DNA of 64,000 nt, taken from positions 209,141 through 273,140 of the forward strand of contig NZ_JH414506.1 of NCBI RefSeq assembly GCF_000238075.1, written 5' to 3'. Source of the DNA: Oribacterium asaccharolyticum ACB7. GTDB taxonomy: Bacteria > Bacillota > Clostridia > Lachnospirales > Lachnospiraceae. Both the position numbers and the translations under genes were made by a program. Of the stretch, positions 24,124 through 34,250 are shown in pieces. Within the stretch, counting starts at the first letter, position 1. The number at the start of each line of letters is the position of its first letter. The notes under the pieces are model-generated. The model saw only the letters and a list, made by a program, of their open reading frames with translations, had not been told where the DNA came from and made no database searches.

Positions 24124-25404
24124 CTACTGCACCCACTGTCCCTGTTCATTGATACGGAAGCTATCTATAGTCGTATTCTTTGCCATAGAACCATTGTTGT
24201 GGAAATAGTAATAAACCTGTTTTCCGTTAATTGTCAAAGCCACCCAACCGGTGCGCATCGCGCCTGCAGCATCGAAATAATAGCTTTCCTGTCCGATTTT
24301 GAAAATGCCGTTAGAAAGCATCATGCACTGACGGTCTCCGCTGTCCGGTAAGAAATAATACCATACGTTGTCAATAAGCTGCCAACCGGTCTTTGCATCG
24401 CCGTTAACCTTATCCAAATAGAACCAGTTTCCATATGCATTCTTAAACCAGCCGGTTTCCATTTCGCCCTGTCCGTTAAAATGATACCATCTGCCATTCC
24501 AATCTATCCAGGTATTGATTGCCGGCTGACTGTTCGGATAACGGAAATACCACTTTCCGTTAATCTGACTCCATCCGATTGTGGCAGGAATTGTCGTATT
24601 GTTTTCCGCCTTGTGCTGTCCGAAAATCTGCGTTTCGCTATACTTTCCCTGCCCGTTTGAGCGGTTTGTTTCACTGATACTTAAAATATCGGACTCCACT
24701 TCGTCAGAAGATTTCCCTGCCTTCTTTTGTACCTCTGTGTAGGGAATGGTCTTTACGGAGAAAGTATAGGGTCCTTCTTCCGTCATCCAGGGGTAAAGGT
24801 TCAGGCTTAATGCATCGGTTGTAATCTTTACAAGCTGTTTTCCATCTCTAAAAAGCTTTACTTCATAATACCCCGATGTATTGTTTTCCGCAGTCCAGCT
24901 TGCTCTTCCAAGACTGTTATTGGACCAAGTCAAATTATCCGGTGAATCATAAGTTCCCGTAATGGGCTTTAATTGGATGATTACTTCCAGTTCCGTGGAG
25001 CTGATTCGTCTTGCACTCACAAAAGTTCCGTTTGTCACTCTCACATTGTTTGCCGTATAGGCCCCGAAGAACTGATAATTCAATGTATCTCCGTTATTTT
25101 TCTCTTTACTGTCTGCAACAAGGTAGAGTTTTACCTTCGGTTCACTTCCCACTTGTAAATTGTCCGCATTTCCGCTGTTGACCCAGTCTACGGACTCTAC
25201 ATGATATCGGTCTGTAGAGCCTGTTGTAAAATCGGACTCACTGATATTTCCCAAAGATGATCCGACTTCCTGGTTCCTTAAGTTTTGATCCACTTTGATG
25301 CTTACGGTAAGGATATTACTGATACTGTCTTTTGCCATGGCCGGTACAGCAAAAAGAAGTATCATAAAAATCGATAAGATAAATGCCAGTTTTTTTCTTA
25401 ACAT
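24124..25404 (-). CDS. Secreted protein with C-terminal CW (choline-binding-like) repeats
   Basis: 426 aa from ATG 25404, which follows GGAGGAG; the longer frame to 25461 has no such site. Signal peptide MLRKKLAFILSIFMILLFAV ends near AMA-KD. Residues about 27-250 form an unknown beta-rich domain (ILTVSIKVDQNLRNQEVGSS). From about 265 to the end are five or more aromatic repeats (GWSQINGKWYFRYP, WIDWNGRWYHFN, GWFKNAYGNWFYLD, GWQLIDNVWYYFL), the type that binds choline or other wall polymers. It is probably released and retained on the cell surface. What the N-terminal domain does is unknown. Confidence 0.82.
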   Translation of the reverse strand: MLRKKLAFILSIFMILLFAVPAMAKDSISNILTVSIKVDQNLRNQEVGSSLGNISESDFTTGSTDRYHVESVDWVNSGNADNLQVGSEPKVKLYLVADSKEKNNGDTLNYQFFGAYTANNVRVTNGTFVSARRISSTELEVIIQLKPITGTYDSPDNLTWSNNSLGRASWTAENNTSGYYEVKLFRDGKQLVKITTDALSLNLYPWMTEEGPYTFSVKTIPYTEVQKKAGKSSDEVESDILSISETNRSNGQGKYSETQIFGQHKAENNTTIPATIGWSQINGKWYFRYPNSQPAINTWIDWNGRWYHFNGQGEMETGWFKNAYGNWFYLDKVNGDAKTGWQLIDNVWYYFLPDSGDRQCMMLSNGIFKIGQESYYFDAAGAMRTGWVALTINGKQVYYYFHNNGSMAKNTTIDSFRINEQGQWVQ

Positions 25405-25521
25405 ATGCTCCTCCATTCTTAATCTATGCCAAGTATATAGTACTTTTCCGTTCTGAATCAACTTGCTTTTCTCTTACAATCAAATAGCTTATTTGTAACA
25501 CATAAAATTGTAGCACATAAA

Positions 25522-25550
25522 AGAAGCTGCGGAAAACCGCAGCTCTTTTT
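25522..25550. terminator. Bidirectional terminator after rplQ
   Basis: Stem AGCTGCGG-aaaa-CCGCAGCT with T-runs on both strands (CTTTTT on plus, TTCTTTT on minus). It ends the ribosomal super-operon 52 nt after rplQ. Confidence 0.85.
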
Positions 25551-25602
25551 GCAATCTGTTCATTCGTTTTTTTACAAGTAACTCTGTACTTGTCGGAGCT
25601 CT

Positions 25603-26139
25603 TTATACTAACTCTAAAAGAACTTCCATAGCAGCATCTCCCTTACGAAGACCTACTTTAACAATTCTGGTATATCCACCCTTGCGGTCAACATACTTCG
25701 GTGCAATTTCATCGAAAAGCTTCTTAGCGATGTCTACCTTCTTGGTATTCTTCTTTCTGCCTGCCACTGCAGCCGGTCTTTCGGTCGGAACATAGGTTGC
25801 CGCCAAAATCTGACGACGAGCCTGCAGACGAGAGGGCTTATCCTTCTGGATGGACTTCTCTACTTCATCGTAAACGGTAACTTTCTTACCGTCTACAACT
25901 TCCTTCACTCTCTTTCCGTCAGCATCCTTCTTAGCTACCTTTGCTTTCACGGCAACCATCTCGTAGTTATCCTTCTCTCTAACTGCAAGGGCGATCAGCT
26001 TTTCTACCTGCTTACGAACTTCCTTGGCTCTTGCCTCAGTGGTAAATACCTTTCCATAGCGAAGAACATCGGTTGTCAAAGATCTAAGCATAGCCTTTCT
26101 CGGTGCTGTAGCTTTTCCTAATTTTCTATACATTGCCAT
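25603..26139 (-). CDS. rplQ: 50S ribosomal protein L17
   Basis: 178 aa; the core (MAMYRKLGKATAPRKAMLRS and the C-terminal GGYTRIVKVGLRKGDAAMEV) is standard L17, but a basic insert of about 55 residues (around 60-130, with EVVDGKKVTVYDEV and AGRKKNTKK) makes it longer than the usual 115-130. I recall such inserts in Lachnospiraceae, so it is probably a clade feature. Last gene of the alpha segment, 58 bp after rpoA. Confidence 0.97.
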   Translation of the reverse strand: MAMYRKLGKATAPRKAMLRSLTTDVLRYGKVFTTEARAKEVRKQVEKLIALAVREKDNYEMVAVKAKVAKKDADGKRVKEVVDGKKVTVYDEVEKSIQKDKPSRLQARRQILAATYVPTERPAAVAGRKKNTKKVDIAKKLFDEIAPKYVDRKGGYTRIVKVGLRKGDAAMEVLLELV

Positions 26140-26197
26140 TTTACTTTCTCCTTATCCGTGCTTTTTAGTCTTATCGGGTAAAATTCCGGGTCCGGAT

Positions 26198-27142
26198 CTA
26201 TTCTTCCGGAGTGGAAAGTCCTAAGTTCAATTCACGAAGCTTTGCAAGCACTTCTTCCAGTGACTTTCTTCCCAGGTTACGAACCTTCATCATGTCCTCC
26301 GGTGTCTTGGAAGTTAATTCCGACACGGTATTAATCCCCGCTCTTTTCAAGCAGTTATAAGAACGGACACTCAGCTCCAGTTCATCAATATTCATTTCTA
26401 ATACTTTGCCCTTATCATCCTCTTCTTTCTCCACCATGAGCTGTGTTTCAGCCCCTTCGGAAGAAAGATTTACGAAGAGATCCAAATGCTGGAAGAGCAT
26501 CTTAGCCGCAGCGGATACTGCATCCTGAGGAAGCATTCCGCCATCGGTATATACATCCAAAGTCAATTTGTCATAATCTGTCATATTTCCCACACGGGTA
26601 TTTTCCACAGTCATATTGACTCTGTCTACAGGTGTATATAATGCATCTAAAAGTGTATATCCCTTCGGATACTGTGATGCCTTTTCCTTTACTGTCCCTA
26701 CATAGCCCTGTCCCTTGGTGATAACTACACCGATGGAGAGCTTTGCTCCCTTTTCCAGAGTAGCAATATGTAAATCGGGATTGATAAGAACAAATTCCGA
26801 CTCTGCTTTAAAATCCGAAGCCTTCGCTTCCTCTTTTTCACTGACTTCCAAATGTGCTTCCAACTGCTCCACACCATCCGGAAGGGAAACCACTAGAGAC
26901 TTTAAGTTGGTTAAAACCTCACTATAACTTTCCTTTACTCCGGAAATCGTATCTCCTGAAAGTCCTTGAATCTTAATTGCAGAAACCGCAGCCCCGGGCA
27001 GAGAGGACAGCATCATTCTCCGCAAAGAATTTCCCAGGGTCGCACCGTAACCTCTTTCCAAAGGTTCACAAACAAAACGACCGAAGCGCTTATCCTCTGA
27101 AATTTCAAGAATTTCAATGTTTGGTTTTTCAAAATCAAACAT
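26198..27142 (-). CDS. rpoA: DNA-directed RNA polymerase subunit alpha
   Basis: 314 aa. N-terminal assembly domain (GYGATLGNSLRRMMLSSLPG) to about residue 230, then the C-terminal domain (about 245-310, LSVRSYNCLKRAGINTVSEL) that contacts UP elements and regulators. Position after rpsD and before rplQ is canonical. Confidence 0.98.
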   Translation of the reverse strand: MFDFEKPNIEILEISEDKRFGRFVCEPLERGYGATLGNSLRRMMLSSLPGAAVSAIKIQGLSGDTISGVKESYSEVLTNLKSLVVSLPDGVEQLEAHLEVSEKEEAKASDFKAESEFVLINPDLHIATLEKGAKLSIGVVITKGQGYVGTVKEKASQYPKGYTLLDALYTPVDRVNMTVENTRVGNMTDYDKLTLDVYTDGGMLPQDAVSAAAKMLFQHLDLFVNLSSEGAETQLMVEKEEDDKGKVLEMNIDELELSVRSYNCLKRAGINTVSELTSKTPEDMMKVRNLGRKSLEEVLAKLRELNLGLSTPEE

Positions 27143-27166
27143 GCCGCCTCCTTTTTTAGGCTATCT

Positions 27167-27760
27167 TTACTTAGAGTACAACTCGACGATTAACATCTCG
27201 TTTACCGGAACATCGATTTCTTCTCTGTGCGGTAAATTCTTAATGGTTGCGCTCAGCTTCTCCTCATCCACTTCCAACCAAGCCGGTACCATTCTGCCGC
27301 CGGTTACTTCCGTGATGTCCTTATATCTCTGTGCAGTCTTCATGGACTCTTTAATAGCCACAACGTCTCCTGCAGATACAAGGTAAGAAGGAATATTTAC
27401 AATCTTACCGTTTACGGTAACGTGACGGTGACCCACTACCTGTCTTGCCTCACGTCTTGTTCTAGCCATTCCCATACGGAAAATGACATTGTCCAGTCTA
27501 CTCTCCAAAAGAACCATCAAGTTCTCACCGGTCTGACCGGGAAGTCTCTCTGCCTTTGCATAGTAGTTACGGAAAGGCTTCTCCAAAACACCGTAGATGA
27601 ACTTTGCCTTCTGCTTTTCACGAAGCTGAAGACCGTACTCACTCATCTTTCTTCTGGCATTTCTAGCCTGTCTGTTTGATTTCTTGTCGACTCCCAAGAA
27701 TACAGGGTCAAGTCCAAGTGACCTGCATCTTTTAAGCACAGGAACCTTATCTACTGCCAT
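27167..27760 (-). CDS. rpsD: 30S ribosomal protein S4
   Basis: 197 aa. N-terminal region with KRCRSLGLDP and only one cysteine, so the zinc-free type. The S4 RNA-binding domain lies at about 88-150 (SRLDNVIFRMGMARTRREAR). It binds 16S rRNA early in assembly. AGGAGGATAAT precedes the ATG. The 187-bp gap to rpsK is the largest inside the cluster and may hold an S4-responsive leader. Confidence 0.97.
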   Translation of the reverse strand: MAVDKVPVLKRCRSLGLDPVFLGVDKKSNRQARNARRKMSEYGLQLREKQKAKFIYGVLEKPFRNYYAKAERLPGQTGENLMVLLESRLDNVIFRMGMARTRREARQVVGHRHVTVNGKIVNIPSYLVSAGDVVAIKESMKTAQRYKDITEVTGGRMVPAWLEVDEEKLSATIKNLPHREEIDVPVNEMLIVELYSK

Positions 27761-27947
27761 ATTATCCTCCTAAATATCAAGTTCTGTCACTTTAAAAGTA
27801 ACATCTCCAAAATTTGATACGCCCTTTACACCGTCGGCTTCTTCGGGCTGACCAAATGGTCATACTGTTTTCGTATAATGCTCACTTCGCTATCGCATAC
27901 TTTTCTCTTATCAAAATATGCCATATGCAGAATAAGAAGCAAAACAA
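27761..27947 (-). other. 187-bp spacer in front of rpsD
   Basis: In a cluster where gaps are usually 1-110 bp this spacer stands out. On the minus strand it contains small dyads such as GCATA...TATGC, TGACCATTTGGTCA and GTTACTTTTAAAGTGAC. No ORF or clear promoter is seen. An autoregulatory leader for S4 is possible, as in other Firmicutes, but no known S4-leader fold could be confirmed by eye. Confidence 0.3.
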
Positions 27948-28343
27948 TTATACTCTTCTGCGCTTCGGCGGGCGGCATCCGTTGTGGGGAACCGGTGTGA
28001 CGTCCTTAATGGATGTTACTTCGAGTCCGTTTGCCTGTAAGGCACGGATAGCTGCTTCTCTTCCGGAACCCGGTCCTTTAACCATTACATCCACATACTT
28101 TAAGCCATGTACCAAAGCTGCCTTTACAGCAGTTTCAGCAGCCATCTGAGCTGCATATGGAGTAGATTTTCTTGAACCTCTAAATCCCAGACCGCCGGCA
28201 CTTGCCCATGAAAGAGCATTTCCCTGTGCATCTGTCAAAGTAACGATTGTGTTATTGAAAGATGATTGGATATGTGCCTGTCCGCGTTCAACGTTTTTCT
28301 TTACGCGCTTTTTTGTCACTCTCTTACCAGTTGACTTAGCCAT
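27948..28343 (-). CDS. rpsK: 30S ribosomal protein S11
   Basis: 131 aa, full length, with the conserved [18 protein letters not shown] and the Arg-rich C-terminus [18 protein letters not shown]. It lines the platform of the 30S subunit near the E site. It lies 78 bp after rpsM. Confidence 0.98.
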   Translation of the reverse strand: MAKSTGKRVTKKRVKKNVERGQAHIQSSFNNTIVTLTDAQGNALSWASAGGLGFRGSRKSTPYAAQMAAETAVKAALVHGLKYVDVMVKGPGSGREAAIRALQANGLEVTSIKDVTPVPHNGCRPPKRRRV

Positions 28344-28421
28344 AGTTAAACTAACCTACTTTCCTTTTTCATTTCTTCCTGTAATTAAAACATGAAGATC
28401 CTCTTAGTTACTTTTTAGACC

Positions 28422-28790
28422 TTACTTCTTCTTGTTAGCAACGGTCTTTCTTGGTCCCTTACGGGTTCTTGCATTGGTCTTGGTCTTCTGACCTCTTACC
28501 GGAAGTCCCTTTCTGTGACGGATTCCTCTGTAGCAACCAATTTCCTGCAAACGCTTGATGTTCAGAGCGATTTCTCTACGAAGGTCACCCTCTACCATCT
28601 GGTGGTCTGCAATATAGTTGGCAAGATTCTTCACTTCATCGTCTGTTAAGTCCTTCACTCTGGTATCCGGGTTCACTCCGGTAGCCTGAAGAATCTTATC
28701 AGCGGATGATCTTCCGATTCCATAGATGTAAGTCAAACCGATTTCGATTCGCTTCTCTCTAGGTAAATCCACACCTGCAATACGAGCCAT
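28422..28790 (-). CDS. rpsM: 30S ribosomal protein S13
   Basis: 122 aa, full length: [20 protein letters not shown] and the C-terminal [18 protein letters not shown] that reaches tRNA sites. It lies 19 bp after rpmJ, with AGGAGG in the gap. Confidence 0.98.
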   Translation of the reverse strand: MARIAGVDLPREKRIEIGLTYIYGIGRSSADKILQATGVNPDTRVKDLTDDEVKNLANYIADHQMVEGDLRREIALNIKRLQEIGCYRGIRHRKGLPVRGQKTKTNARTRKGPRKTVANKKK

Positions 28791-28809
28791 CTTTGTTTCC
28801 TCCTGTTAA

Positions 28810-28923
28810 TTAACCTTGTCTCTGCTTATGCTTAGGGTTTTCACAGATAATTCTGATGGAGCCCTTTCGCTTGATTACTTTGCATTTTTCGCAGATCGGT
28901 TTTACTGATGATCTTACTTTCAT
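28810..28923 (-). CDS. rpmJ: 50S ribosomal protein L36
   Basis: 37 aa, below usual ORF cut-offs. It begins [20 protein letters not shown] and has the complete zinc set Cys11, Cys14, Cys27 and His32. Position between infA and rpsM is canonical. GGGGA and AAAGGA motifs lie upstream of the ATG. An internal promoter starts here (28972-29000). Confidence 0.97.
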   Translation of the reverse strand: MKVRSSVKPICEKCKVIKRKGSIRIICENPKHKQRQG

Positions 28924-28971
28924 AAGTAAAATTCCCCTTTCCTTTACGAATTTGAACAGAGTTGCCGTATA

Positions 28972-29000
28972 ATTCTAGCAAAACAGTCTTTAAATGTAAA
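28972..29000 (-). promoter_or_regulatory. Internal promoter before rpmJ
   Basis: Minus strand: TTTACA (28995-29000), 17-bp spacer, TAGAAT (28972-28977), in the infA-rpmJ gap. It could give extra transcription of rpmJ-rpsM-rpsK-rpsD-rpoA-rplQ. Confidence 0.6.
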
Positions 29001-29009
29001 GCGAAACCT

Positions 29010-29228
29010 TTACTTATCTCTCCAGATTATTCTGCCCTTGGAAAGGTCATAGGGAGAAAGTTCTATGGTTACCTTATCTCCGGGAAGAATACGAATATAA
29101 TTCATGCGAAGCTTTCCCGAGATATGGGCAAGCACCTGATGTCCGTTTTCCAGTTCTACCTGGAACATGGCATTCGGTAACTTTTCCAGTACTTTTCCTG
29201 TAATTTCGATTACATCTGATTTCGACAT
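29010..29228 (-). CDS. infA: Translation initiation factor IF-1
   Basis: 72 aa OB-fold protein, full length: [20 protein letters not shown] with [16 protein letters not shown] at the end. It occupies the ribosomal A site during initiation. It follows map by 7 bp; the KOW-type RNA-binding gene often found between map and infA in this group is absent. Confidence 0.98.
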   Translation of the reverse strand: MSKSDVIEITGKVLEKLPNAMFQVELENGHQVLAHISGKLRMNYIRILPGDKVTIELSPYDLSKGRIIWRDK

Positions 29229-29235
29229 ACTCTGC

Positions 29236-29991
29236 TTATCCTTTCATTAGACTCAGGATTTCCGGTCCGTTGTCTGTGATTAAAATTGTATTTTCATAGT
29301 GTGCAGTCAGCCTTCCGTCCAGAGGAACCACCGTCCAGTCATTGGAAAGCACTCTTACCTCGGGATTTCCCTCTGTAATCATGGGTTCAATCGCGAGCGT
29401 CATGCCTGCCTGCAGTTTAGGTCCTTTTCGCTTCATGCGGTAATTCGGCACTTCCGGATCCATATGCACTTCATGGCCTATGCCATGGCCCACATAATCT
29501 CTGACTACTCCGTAGCCTCTGCTCTCCACAAAATCTCCTATGGTTCCACAGATATCATTCAAATGGTTTTCCGGAACGGCCTGTTCAATTCCTCTGAAAA
29601 AAGCTTCCTTTGCTGTTTCAACCAGCCGCTTGGCTTCCGAAGAAATCTCTCCAACGGCCCAGGTTCGCGCGGCATCGGAATGATACCCTTTATAATTTGT
29701 GCCGATATCGAAGGAAACGATATCTCCCTCTTTCAAAATTCTGTCCTTTGTCGGGATCCCGTGAATGAGTTCTTCATTCACAGAGACGCAACATGCTGCG
29801 GGAAAGTCATATAAATGTAGAAAGCTGGGTGTACAGCCGGCCTTTCGGATCAGTCTCTCCGCATAATCGTTCAGCTCTAAAGTACTTTTTCCGGGAGCAA
29901 CCGCTTCTCCAACTTTTTCATGAACCTCAGCGAGTACCTTTCCCGCGTCCCGCATGAGTTCAATTTCTCGTTTAGACTTAATTTCAATCAT
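29236..29991 (-). CDS. map: Methionine aminopeptidase, type I
   Basis: 251 aa. Metal ligands lie in [18 protein letters not shown] (two Asp), GHGIGHEVH (His) and AIEPM (Glu), with a last Glu near YENTILIT. It removes the initiator methionine from new proteins. No N-terminal zinc-finger extension, so the short type Ia form. It lies 18 bp after adk. Confidence 0.97.
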   Translation of the reverse strand: MIEIKSKREIELMRDAGKVLAEVHEKVGEAVAPGKSTLELNDYAERLIRKAGCTPSFLHLYDFPAACCVSVNEELIHGIPTKDRILKEGDIVSFDIGTNYKGYHSDAARTWAVGEISSEAKRLVETAKEAFFRGIEQAVPENHLNDICGTIGDFVESRGYGVVRDYVGHGIGHEVHMDPEVPNYRMKRKGPKLQAGMTLAIEPMITEGNPEVRVLSNDWTVVPLDGRLTAHYENTILITDNGPEILSLMKG

Positions 29992-30009
29992 GCTTAAACC
30001 TTTCCTACC

Positions 30010-30660
30010 TTATGATCTCTGTCGGATAATCGTCTTTACTTTTTCAAAGACTTTATCCAAGTCTTCCGCCCCGTCAATTTCCTCCAGAATTCCTTCCTTT
30101 TTATAATAGGAAATAAGCGGTTCCGTAATTTCATGATAAATTTTCAATCGGTTCTTCACAGTCTCTTCGTTATCGTCTTTTCGCTGGATTAAATCCGCTC
30201 CGCAACGATCGCATTTTCCCTCCTCCTTCGGAGGCAATGTCACAATGTGATAAATTGCACCGCAGGTGGGACAGGTTCTTCTTCCGGCCATCCTTTTGAT
30301 AATGAGTTCATCTGTCGCCTCTACGTCCAAGGCCAAATCGATTTTCTCATTCTTTTTTGCAAGAGCCTCTTTCAACGCTTCCGCCTGTGGAATGGTTCTG
30401 GGAAATCCGTCCAGAATGTAGCCGTTTTTACAATCCTCCTTATGGATTCGTTCCAGGAGCATGGCAATGGTAATGTCATCCGGCACGAGCTCTCCCTTAT
30501 CCATGAAGCTCTTCGCCTTTTTCCCCAGCTCTGTCTCTTCTTTCAGATTGGCTCTGAAAATATCTCCTGTGGAAATATGCGGCAGCTGATATTCCGTTGC
30601 GATTCGACTCGCCTGGCTTCCTTTTCCGGCACCGGGAGCACCTAACATAATAATCTTCAT
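30010..30660 (-). CDS. adk: Adenylate kinase
   Basis: 216 aa. P-loop GAPGAGKG (7-14), GFPRTIPQA in the AMP site, and a zinc-type lid with CPTC and CDRC (about 130-153), the Gram-positive form. It interconverts ATP, AMP and ADP. It lies 90 bp after secY; that gap contains a 10-bp stem (AGCCTCCTTA/TAAGGGGGCT) that may be a leader structure. Confidence 0.97.
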   Translation of the reverse strand: MKIIMLGAPGAGKGSQASRIATEYQLPHISTGDIFRANLKEETELGKKAKSFMDKGELVPDDITIAMLLERIHKEDCKNGYILDGFPRTIPQAEALKEALAKKNEKIDLALDVEATDELIIKRMAGRRTCPTCGAIYHIVTLPPKEEGKCDRCGADLIQRKDDNEETVKNRLKIYHEITEPLISYYKKEGILEEIDGAEDLDKVFEKVKTIIRQRS

Positions 30661-30750
30661 CTACAGCCTCTTCCCCTGTGTGAAAAACCACTATGAGCCC
30701 CCTTAACTTACAGCTATTCTATAAAGTCTGCAGCTAAGGAGGCTGATAGA

Positions 30751-32091
30751 TTAATTGTCTAAAAATCCCTTATAATTACGAATGACCATCTGCGAGTCAA
30801 TTGCCTTCAAGGTCTCCAGAACTACACCTACAATAATGATGAGAGAGGTTCCCGAGAAAGAAATACGGCTCACATTGAACACGCCGGAAATCACAATGGG
30901 AACCAGTGCTACAATAGCAAGTCCCGTTGCTCCGATAAAAATGATATATCGGAGAATTCCGTTTAAATAATCGCTTGTGGGCTTACCCGGACGAATTCCC
31001 GGTATGAACCCTCCCTGCTTCTTCATGTTATTCGCCACTTCCAACGGATTAAAAGAAATGGAAGTGTAGAAATAAGCGAAGAAATACAGTAAAGCAATAT
31101 AAAGCACCAGTCCCAAAGAATAAATCGGTGCATTCGGATTCATCCAAGAGCCGGAATTCAGTGCCATGATAATCTTTCCGATGATTGTTCCGTTATTGAC
31201 ATGAAGAATCTGTCCGAGTACTACCGGCATCGTCATAAGGGACGAAGCAAAGATAACCGGCATAACGTTTGCCGTATTGACCTTCAGGGGAATCTGGGAC
31301 TGCTGTCCGCCAACCATTCCCCTTCCCTGTACGCGCCTGCTGTACTGTACCGGAATTCTTCTTTCCGCATCTTGCAAAACTACCGTAAAGCAAACCATAC
31401 AGAAAATTGCCGCTGCGATGATAATGCCTGCAACAACCATGGTTGCCACATTATGATTCATTATGAATCGTTCATATAAGGTAATAAAATCCTGCGGTAT
31501 CGAAGAAAGGATATTGAATAAGAGCACCAGGGAAATACCGTTTCCCACTCCCTTATCCGTCATTCTCTCACCAATCCACATCAGAAGCGCCGATCCTGCA
31601 GTCATCGCTACCACGCAGATAACAATGCCTGCCATTTTACGAAGAACACTTCCTTCCGCATATCCGATCAAAAGTCCGGAACCGCCAAAACCTACCGCCA
31701 TCGCCGTGGACTCTAAAAGAGCAAGGCCGATAGTCACATATCTGGTGTATTCCGTGAGCTTTCTTCTTCCCTCTTCCCCATCCTTCTGCATCTCTTCCAA
31801 GGCGGGAATCGCCACGGTCAACAGCTGAATGATGATGGAGGAAGTGATGTAGGGGGTAATGGATAATGCAAAAATGCTGAGCTGCTCGAAGGAACCTCCG
31901 GTCATGGTATTAAACCAGCCAAAAGCATCGTTTCCGGCCATACTCTTAAATAAATCTCCAAAATATCCCGGATTTACACCCGGGATAGGAAGATTTGAGC
32001 CAAAACGAATTACCACAAGCATCAGGAATACGAAAATCAATCGATCTCGTAGATCCTTCACCTTAAATGCATTCCGTATTGTTTGAAGCAT
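30751..32091 (-). CDS. secY: Protein translocase subunit SecY
   Basis: 446 aa with ten predicted membrane segments, beginning [20 protein letters not shown], with FALSITPYITSSIIIQLL (plug and TM2 region) and the conserved cytoplasmic loop GGFIPGIRPGKPTSDYL. It is the channel for secreted and membrane proteins. Its ATG overlaps the rplO stop by one base (TAATG), so translation is coupled. Confidence 0.98.
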   Translation of the reverse strand: MLQTIRNAFKVKDLRDRLIFVFLMLVVIRFGSNLPIPGVNPGYFGDLFKSMAGNDAFGWFNTMTGGSFEQLSIFALSITPYITSSIIIQLLTVAIPALEEMQKDGEEGRRKLTEYTRYVTIGLALLESTAMAVGFGGSGLLIGYAEGSVLRKMAGIVICVVAMTAGSALLMWIGERMTDKGVGNGISLVLLFNILSSIPQDFITLYERFIMNHNVATMVVAGIIIAAAIFCMVCFTVVLQDAERRIPVQYSRRVQGRGMVGGQQSQIPLKVNTANVMPVIFASSLMTMPVVLGQILHVNNGTIIGKIIMALNSGSWMNPNAPIYSLGLVLYIALLYFFAYFYTSISFNPLEVANNMKKQGGFIPGIRPGKPTSDYLNGILRYIIFIGATGLAIVALVPIVISGVFNVSRISFSGTSLIIIVGVVLETLKAIDSQMVIRNYKGFLDN

Positions 32092-32534
32092 TAAATCACC
32101 TCACAGGTTCCGCCACAAGCCTCAATCTTTTCTTTTGCACTCTGAGAAAATGCATTTACTTTCACGGTCAGCTTCTTGGTTAACTCTCCGTTTCCAAGAA
32201 TCTTTACGCCGTCATTTACTTTACGAACAATTTTCTTCTCCAGTAAGCTCTCCAGAGTAACCTCGTCTCCTGCATTGTAACGATCTTCCAATACGGAAAC
32301 GTTGATTCCGGTAATTACCTTAGAGTTGGGATCCGTAAATCCTCTCTTCGGAATACGACGGAAGAGTGGCATCTGACCACCTTCGAATCCAAGTCTCGGT
32401 GCCCCGGAACGAGCCTTCTGTCCCTTATGTCCCTTACCTGCCGTCTTACCATTTCCTGAACCGTGGCCTCTGCCGCGACGGAAATTCTGGGAGTGCTTAG
32501 AGCCCTCTGCAGGGGATAACTTTGCTAACTCCAT
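32091..32534 (-). CDS. rplO: 50S ribosomal protein L15
   Basis: 147 aa, full length. N-terminal glycine and basic-rich extension ([20 protein letters not shown]) and C-terminal globular part ending [10 protein letters not shown]. It overlaps secY by one base. Confidence 0.98.
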   Translation of the reverse strand: MELAKLSPAEGSKHSQNFRRGRGHGSGNGKTAGKGHKGQKARSGAPRLGFEGGQMPLFRRIPKRGFTDPNSKVITGINVSVLEDRYNAGDEVTLESLLEKKIVRKVNDGVKILGNGELTKKLTVKVNAFSQSAKEKIEACGGTCEVI

Positions 32535-32545
32535 ATTTCGCCTCC

Positions 32546-32728
32546 TTAAATCTCTTCCACTTTAACCAAGTGATTGACCTTCTGAATCATTCCCTTGGTA
32601 GCGCCGTTGTTGGGAAGCTCAACGGATTGACGAATCTTCTTTAATCCAAGAGCTTGCACAGTTGCCTTCTGCTTAGGGATGGCACCGATTGGAGACTTTA
32701 CTAAAGTAATTCTTAATTTATCTGCCAT
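32546..32728 (-). CDS. rpmD: 50S ribosomal protein L30
   Basis: 60 aa, full length: [20 protein letters not shown], then [21 protein letters not shown]. Canonical place between rpsE and rplO. Confidence 0.97.
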   Translation of the reverse strand: MADKLRITLVKSPIGAIPKQKATVQALGLKKIRQSVELPNNGATKGMIQKVNHLVKVEEI

Positions 32729-32740
32729 GATAACCCTCCC

Positions 32741-33250
32741 TTAACCTGTAATCTCTGCTACGGTCTTACCGCGAAGAATTGCGAACTGCTCCGGTGTCTT
32801 CATGGAAGTAAGACCCTGTAAAGTAGCATAAACCACATTTGTCTTATTATTGGATCCTAAGGATTTTGTACGGATATTCTTAATTCCTGCGAGCTCGCAG
32901 ACCATACGTGCCGGACCGCCGGCGATGATTCCGGTTCCTTCCGGAGCCTTCTTCAGAAGAACGGTGGAAGCACCGAACTTTCCGATATAATCATGCGGAA
33001 CGGACTTATCCTCATTTACAGGTACAGTAACCATATTTCTTACTGCAGCCTCTTTTGCCTTACGGATTGCTTCAGGAACCTCAGTTGCCTTACCGGTTCC
33101 GCAACCCACATGGCCGTTTCCGTCTCCTACTACAACAAGAGCGGAGAATCTCATGGTACGACCACCCTTAACAGTCTTCGCTACACGCTTGATAGCTACA
33201 ACACTGTCGTTTAATTCTAACTGATTTGCGTCAATTTTTTCGCGCTTCAT
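32741..33250 (-). CDS. rpsE: 30S ribosomal protein S5
   Basis: 169 aa, full length. The double-stranded RNA-binding segment [20 protein letters not shown] and the loop [13 protein letters not shown] are intact. The fidelity loop ([12 protein letters not shown]) shows no obvious spectinomycin-resistance deletion. Confidence 0.98.
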   Translation of the reverse strand: MKREKIDANQLELNDSVVAIKRVAKTVKGGRTMRFSALVVVGDGNGHVGCGTGKATEVPEAIRKAKEAAVRNMVTVPVNEDKSVPHDYIGKFGASTVLLKKAPEGTGIIAGGPARMVCELAGIKNIRTKSLGSNNKTNVVYATLQGLTSMKTPEQFAILRGKTVAEITG

Positions 33251-33271
33251 CTTAGTGATTTCTCCTCTCGA

Positions 33272-33634
33272 TTAGAATACAAGTCCGGCTTCTCTTGCAG
33301 CGTCTGCAAGGGCCTGAACCTTACCATGGTACAGGAATCCGGCTCTGTCAAAAACAACTTCCTTGATTCCCTTTGCTATAGCCTTCTCGGCAATAGCCTT
33401 ACCAACAAACTGAGCTGCCTCAAGGTTATCGGTAAACTGCAAATTTGCATTCTTATCTAAGGTTGAAGCTGCACATAAAGTGTTTCCTGCAACATCATCA
33501 ATAAGCTGTGCATACATGTGCTTGTTGGAACGAAAAACTGCAAGACGAGGTCTTTCAGGAGTTCCGGACAAACGGTTTCTGATTCTTGCGTGCTTTTTTT
33601 GACGAAGCTCGGCTTTATTTTTCTTACTAACCAT
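33272..33634 (-). CDS. rplR: 50S ribosomal protein L18
   Basis: 120 aa, full length, with the basic start ([20 protein letters not shown]), [20 protein letters not shown] and [20 protein letters not shown]. It binds 5S rRNA with L5. Confidence 0.98.
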   Translation of the reverse strand: MVSKKNKAELRQKKHARIRNRLSGTPERPRLAVFRSNKHMYAQLIDDVAGNTLCAASTLDKNANLQFTDNLEAAQFVGKAIAEKAIAKGIKEVVFDRAGFLYHGKVQALADAAREAGLVF

Positions 33635-33649
33635 TCTACTTTCCTCCTA

Positions 33650-34189
33650 TTATTTCTTACCTGTCTTACCGACTTTACGACGGATAACTTCGGTAGAGTA
33701 CTTGATTCCCTTGCCCTTGTAGGGTTCCGGAGCTCTCTTACCGCGAATCTCTGCAGCGTACTGTCCAACCTTTTCCTTATCGATTCCTCTTACGAAAATA
33801 GTATTGGTTCCTTCCAGTACAGTCTCCAGACCTTCCGGATCTTCCATAGTTACAGGGTGAGAATATCCCAATGTCAAAGTCAAGGTCTTGCCCTGCTTTG
33901 CTGCTCTGTATCCTACACCGTTGATTTCCAGCTTCTTCTCGTAACCGTTACTTACACCTTCAACCATGTTGAACAGTAAAGCTCTGGTTAATCCGTGAAG
34001 AGACTTCTCTTTCTTATTGTCATTCGGACGAGTAACCACTAAGTGGCCATCCTCTTCCTTAATTGTGATTTCTTTTGCAAAGGTTCTTTCTAAGGTTCCC
34101 TTTGGTCCCTTTACCTTTACTACATTGTCCTTAATCTCAACAGTAACACCTGCCGGGATCGCGACCGGTAACTTTCCGATACGTGACAT
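33650..34189 (-). CDS. rplF: 50S ribosomal protein L6
   Basis: 179 aa, full length; two L6 folds, starting [20 protein letters not shown] and ending with [20 protein letters not shown]. It lies near the sarcin-ricin loop. Confidence 0.98.
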   Translation of the reverse strand: MSRIGKLPVAIPAGVTVEIKDNVVKVKGPKGTLERTFAKEITIKEEDGHLVVTRPNDNKKEKSLHGLTRALLFNMVEGVSNGYEKKLEINGVGYRAAKQGKTLTLTLGYSHPVTMEDPEGLETVLEGTNTIFVRGIDKEKVGQYAAEIRGKRAPEPYKGKGIKYSTEVIRRKVGKTGKK

Positions 34190-34250
34190 AGTATACTCCT
34201 CTCTTAAATTCTCAGTAAAATACTGTTTTCAGAAAATATATTCCGACAGA

